From: Fredricksoniimonas sp964643325
GTDB taxonomy: Bacteria; Omnitrophota; Gorgyraeia; Zapsychrales; Fredricksoniimonadaceae
Length of the DNA: 8,521 bases
Direction of reading: 5' to 3'
Assembly (NCBI GenBank): GCA_964643325.1
Contig: CAZXSE010000034.1
Location: forward strand, 1-8,521
The translations under genes and the position numbers were made by a program. Below, piece by piece: positions 6,303 through 8,521 of this stretch. The number at the start of each line of letters is the position of its first letter. Position 1 is the stretch's first letter. The notes beneath the pieces were generated by a model. The model had not been told where the DNA came from. It did not search any database and worked only from the letters and a program-made list of their open reading frames with translations.

Positions 6303-7343
6303 TCAAAAGATATCCCTGTTCGCCTGGATCCAATGGACCATGCGTTCAACGCCTTCGCGCGGCGTAACCACCGGTGCCCATTTCAACGCTTGCTGCGCCC
6401 GTGAAATATCCGAAACATAGACTTTCTGATCAAAAGGGCGCCACTTCTTGAACGCGACCTTGACCTTGCGCCCCGTGGCATCCTGAAGATATCCCAGCAA
6501 CTCCCGCAGCGACATGGTATTCGTTGCGCCGCCGCCCATATTAAAGACACCGTGGCGCAAAGGGCCTTTCAAGAAACCATCATAAGCCCGGACAAGGTCA
6601 TCGACCCAAAGGACATCGCGCACCTGTTTCCCGTCGCCATAGACCGATATCCCCCGCCCCGTCAGATAACAGGCCGTGAACCAGGCGATCCAGCCCTGGT
6701 CCTCAAAACCGAACTGCCGCGTGCCGTAGATACAGCTCATGCGGAACACGCCGGTCTTTAGGCCATACGTATGCGCGTAATCCTGGACATACAGGTCCCC
6801 CGTCAGCTTGGAAACACCGTAAGGCGTATGCCCTGTATGGTCGACGGTCTGATGCTCGGCAACGCCCTTGACGCCTTTGAAGAAATACCTCATGGCCGTA
6901 CTGCCGAGGGCAATATCGTTAACATGCTCGCCATAAACTTTATTGGTCGAACAATAGACCAGGCTCCCTTTAGGATTATGCCGACGCAGCGCATCCAGGA
7001 CATTCACCGTGCCCAGCGCATTGATCGCAAAATCCTCCCGCGGGTCTTCCAGGGAAAAACGCACCCCGGGTTGCGCCGCGGCATGGATGACAATATCAGG
7101 CTTGTACTTTTTAAAACAACGCTCCAGCGGCGCCGCGTCGCGGATATCATTCTTCCAAACATCAATGTTCTTGTACTGATGAAGATAATTCCAGTTGTAC
7201 TCGACGGATTTCTTGCGGGACGCGAAGATCTTCGAACGCATCAAATTGTCATACACAATGACCTTGTTCTTGCCGCCGCGGGCATAATATTCCGCGCAAT
7301 GCGAACCGATCATGCCCGCGCCGCCTGTGATCAGGATCTTCAT
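6303..7343 (-). CDS. NAD-dependent sugar epimerase, CDP-paratose/tyvelose 2-epimerase-like
   Basis: Extended short-chain dehydrogenase of 346 residues, usual length. Seen: TGGAGMIG (6-13) with Asp32 for NAD ribose binding, HAAAQPGV (87-94), STNKVYGE (132-139), YGVSK with Tyr175/Lys179, and YGTRQFGFEDQGWIAWF (206-222). The STNKVYG motif together with RQFGFEDQGW is characteristic of the CDP-paratose 2-epimerase (TyvE/RfbE) branch, which inverts C2 of CDP-paratose to give CDP-tyvelose, rather than of UDP-glucose 4-epimerases. The other CDP-dideoxyhexose genes are not in this window, so the true substrate may differ. Start ATG 7343 overlaps the upstream GT2 stop as ATGA and has the operon's strongest ribosome binding site, GGAGG six bases upstream. 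The stop TGA at 6305-6303 overlaps a possible TTG start of the small membrane gene. Confidence 0.88.
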   Translation of the reverse strand: MKILITGGAGMIGSHCAEYYARGGKNKVIVYDNLMRSKIFASRKKSVEYNWNYLHQYKNIDVWKNDIRDAAPLERCFKKYKPDIVIHAAAQPGVRFSLEDPREDFAINALGTVNVLDALRRHNPKGSLVYCSTNKVYGEHVNDIALGSTAMRYFFKGVKGVAEHQTVDHTGHTPYGVSKLTGDLYVQDYAHTYGLKTGVFRMSCIYGTRQFGFEDQGWIAWFTACYLTGRGISVYGDGKQVRDVLWVDDLVRAYDGFLKGPLRHGVFNMGGGATNTMSLRELLGYLQDATGRKVKVAFKKWRPFDQKVYVSDISRAQQALKWAPVVTPREGVERMVHWIQANRDIF

Positions 7344-8104
7344 GGACGACCTCCATTCAATGCCGCGTGTTTGACCAGGATGCGCCGGAGATAATTGATC
7401 AATACAAAATACTCGTTGATCGTGCGCAAGACATGGATCTTGCTGGCGCCTTTCTTCTGGCCGTAATTATAAACGAACGGGATCTCCGTGATCTTCCTTG
7501 TAAAGATCGACAACTTCACCAGAAGCTCCGCGTTCGCCACAAAACCTTTGGACTGGATCAGCCCGAAAGGGCCAAAATACGCCGATGCCTGCCGCAAAAC
7601 CCTTGCGCGATAAGCGCGAAAGAATATCGTATAATCCCTGACCGCGCCCACCGGAAAACAGGCGCGCATCAGGCGGTTGGCCAGATGGCTGAACACCAGC
7701 CGCGGCAAAGGGAAGTTCGCATATTTCCCTCCCGGCAGATAGCGCGACGCAATAACAATGTCCGCCTCTTGCCGCTCGATCATCCGCGCCATGGGCGCCA
7801 CCAGCCCCTGCTCGCTCGTCTGGTCGCTCTCCATGATGACCACCACATCATCATCACCGGCGGCCTCAAGGACCTTCGCGATCCCGGCGGAAAAAACAGC
7901 TCCGACATTCATGTTGATCACGGAGCCGGTGATCAGCAGGTCCTGCCCTTTAAGCCTGTCCAGAAGCTCCAGGGACCCGTCGGTCGATCCATCATTGACC
8001 GCGACCATGCGGTATGTTCCCGGGACCAGGGACGCGCGAATGCCCGCGACCAGTCCGGCCAGATTCTCTTTTTCGTTATAAACAGGGAAAATAATATGGA
8101 TCAT
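7340..8104 (-). CDS. GT2 glycosyltransferase, DPM1-like with variant ESD metal motif
   Basis: A GT-A fold glycosyltransferase of 254 residues without obvious membrane segments. Seen: IIFPVYNEKENL at the N-terminus, VNDGSTDGS (Asp38) for nucleotide binding, NMNVGAVFSAG where related enzymes have NxGxGxA, ESDQTSE (92-98) in place of the usual DAD/DxD, then ASRYLPGGKY, DYTIFFRAYR and FVANAELLVKL, ending in a basic segment LRRILVKH. It probably moves a sugar from a nucleotide donor to polyprenyl phosphate or to a growing lipid-linked glycan. It is only distantly like the GT2 at 3936-4640 (no shared DAD, different middle), so it is not a recent duplicate. The start ATG 8104 overlaps the radical SAM stop as ATGA; the stop overlaps the epimerase start as ATGA. 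Confidence 0.88.
   Translation of the reverse strand: MIHIIFPVYNEKENLAGLVAGIRASLVPGTYRMVAVNDGSTDGSLELLDRLKGQDLLITGSVINMNVGAVFSAGIAKVLEAAGDDDVVVIMESDQTSEQGLVAPMARMIERQEADIVIASRYLPGGKYANFPLPRLVFSHLANRLMRACFPVGAVRDYTIFFRAYRARVLRQASAYFGPFGLIQSKGFVANAELLVKLSIFTRKITEIPFVYNYGQKKGASKIHVLRTINEYFVLINYLRRILVKHAALNGGRP
7350..7354 (-). promoter_or_regulatory. Strong Shine-Dalgarno before the epimerase gene
   Basis: Minus-strand GGAGG six bases before the ATG at 7343, the best match to the anti-Shine-Dalgarno sequence in the window. It lies within the final codons of the upstream GT2 gene. It suggests this gene gets extra initiation on top of coupling. Confidence 0.7.
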
Positions 8105-8521
8105 GCATTACCGCCGTTGTTCGGTTTTTTAGCCTTCACGCGCAAGATGTCCCCTATCACGCGCATGAGCCACAACACTTCCCCCCAGGAGCGCACCGTT
8201 GTCAGGACATCCCACAACTTCGACGGGCGCATATAGAACTCTTTCCAGGCAAGTTTACAATATTCCGCGACTGTTTCCGGCGCCAGATCCCCGTACTTGA
8301 AAAATGCCTTCAACGCAAAGACCCCTTCATCGATCCCGCGGGTAACATCTTCCAGAAAAACCCCGTGACGGACAATATCATCGAACATTTCCGTCCCCGG
8401 CAGCGGTACGCATACCGAAAAACTGGCATAATGAGCATTCAACTTCCTCGCAAAATCGATCGTCCGGCGCATGGTCTCCGGAGTGTCCCCCGGAAAACCG
8501 ATCATGAAATACCCATGCGTG
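8101..8521 (-). CDS. Radical SAM protein, probably B12-binding type (partial, C-terminal end only)
   Basis: Only the last 139 residues are present; the CxxxCxxC cluster motif and any B12-binding domain lie beyond the window edge. Seen: THGYFMIGFPGDTPETM at the left end of the fragment, FARKLNAHYASFSVCVPLPGTEMFDD, then a helical C-terminal region with FYMRPSKLW, ending in basic RVKAKKPNNGGNA. The MIGFPGDTPET block and the PLPGTE block are hallmarks of the distal radical SAM barrel in the cobalamin-binding BchE/HpnP-like superfamily. The ATG at 8505 is internal, since the frame is open to the window edge and the preceding residues GYF belong to the motif. Members next to glycosyltransferases may modify a sugar or lipid by methylation or rearrangement; the reaction here is unknown. 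Its stop overlaps the GT2 start as ATGA, so it belongs to the same transcript. Confidence 0.85.
   Translation of the reverse strand, partial: THGYFMIGFPGDTPETMRRTIDFARKLNAHYASFSVCVPLPGTEMFDDIVRHGVFLEDVTRGIDEGVFALKAFFKYGDLAPETVAEYCKLAWKEFYMRPSKLWDVLTTVRSWGEVLWLMRVIGDILRVKAKKPNNGGNA

Noticed and set aside
7367..8236. 289-codon plus-strand open frame
   Set aside because: Antisense to the well-supported GT2 gene and the radical SAM tail, with low-complexity Arg/His/Gln-rich composition typical of shadow frames.

Overview
The window is one leftward (minus-strand) run of cell-surface polysaccharide genes with almost no non-coding DNA. In transcription order, from high to low coordinates, it holds: the C-terminal end of a radical SAM protein (8521-8101), a GT2 glycosyltransferase (8104-7340), an NAD-dependent epimerase of the CDP-paratose/tyvelose 2-epimerase type (7343-6303), a very small membrane-protein gene (6285 or 6306 to 6181), a large multi-membrane GT-C-type glycosyltransferase (6184-4637), a DPM1-like GT2 glycosyltransferase (4640-3936), a WecG/TagA-family GT26 glycosyltransferase (3935-3174), a polyprenyl-phosphate sugar phosphotransferase (3177-1759), GDP-mannose 4,6-dehydratase gmd (1755-587) and the 5' part of GDP-L-fucose synthase fcl (590-1, running off the window). 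No plus-strand gene is convincing.

How the genes probably work together: the sugar phosphotransferase loads the first sugar onto undecaprenyl phosphate at the cytoplasmic membrane, and the GT26 enzyme probably adds an early sugar. Gmd and Fcl make GDP-L-fucose or a close relative as a building block. The epimerase supplies another nucleotide sugar. The two GT2 enzymes and the GT-C protein suggest a side branch in which a polyprenyl-phosphate sugar is made in the cytoplasm, flipped, and transferred on the outer face of the membrane. No Wzx flippase, Wzy polymerase, Wzz/Wzc or export protein lies in the window, so the cluster extends beyond it on at least one side.

Junctions are very tight. 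Six of them are 4-base ATGA start/stop overlaps, one is TAA directly followed by ATG, one has a 3-base gap, and one may be a TTGA overlap. I see no promoter, terminator, RNA gene, mobile element or CRISPR array. The window is therefore most likely the interior of one long, translationally coupled transcript.

The assembly has a defect inside gmd: 100 Ns (1154-1253) are flanked by an identical 55-base sequence on each side (1099-1153 and 1254-1308). This is the signature of two contigs that really overlap by 55 bases and were scaffolded with a default gap. Removing 155 bases restores a perfect 337-residue Gmd.

The organism looks like an uncultured, moderately GC-rich bacterium from a draft or metagenomic assembly. 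Gene style (dense ATGA-coupled glycan operon, a B12-type radical SAM protein beside glycosyltransferases) would fit Omnitrophota or another environmental Gram-negative-type lineage, but this is a guess; nothing in the window fixes the phylum.
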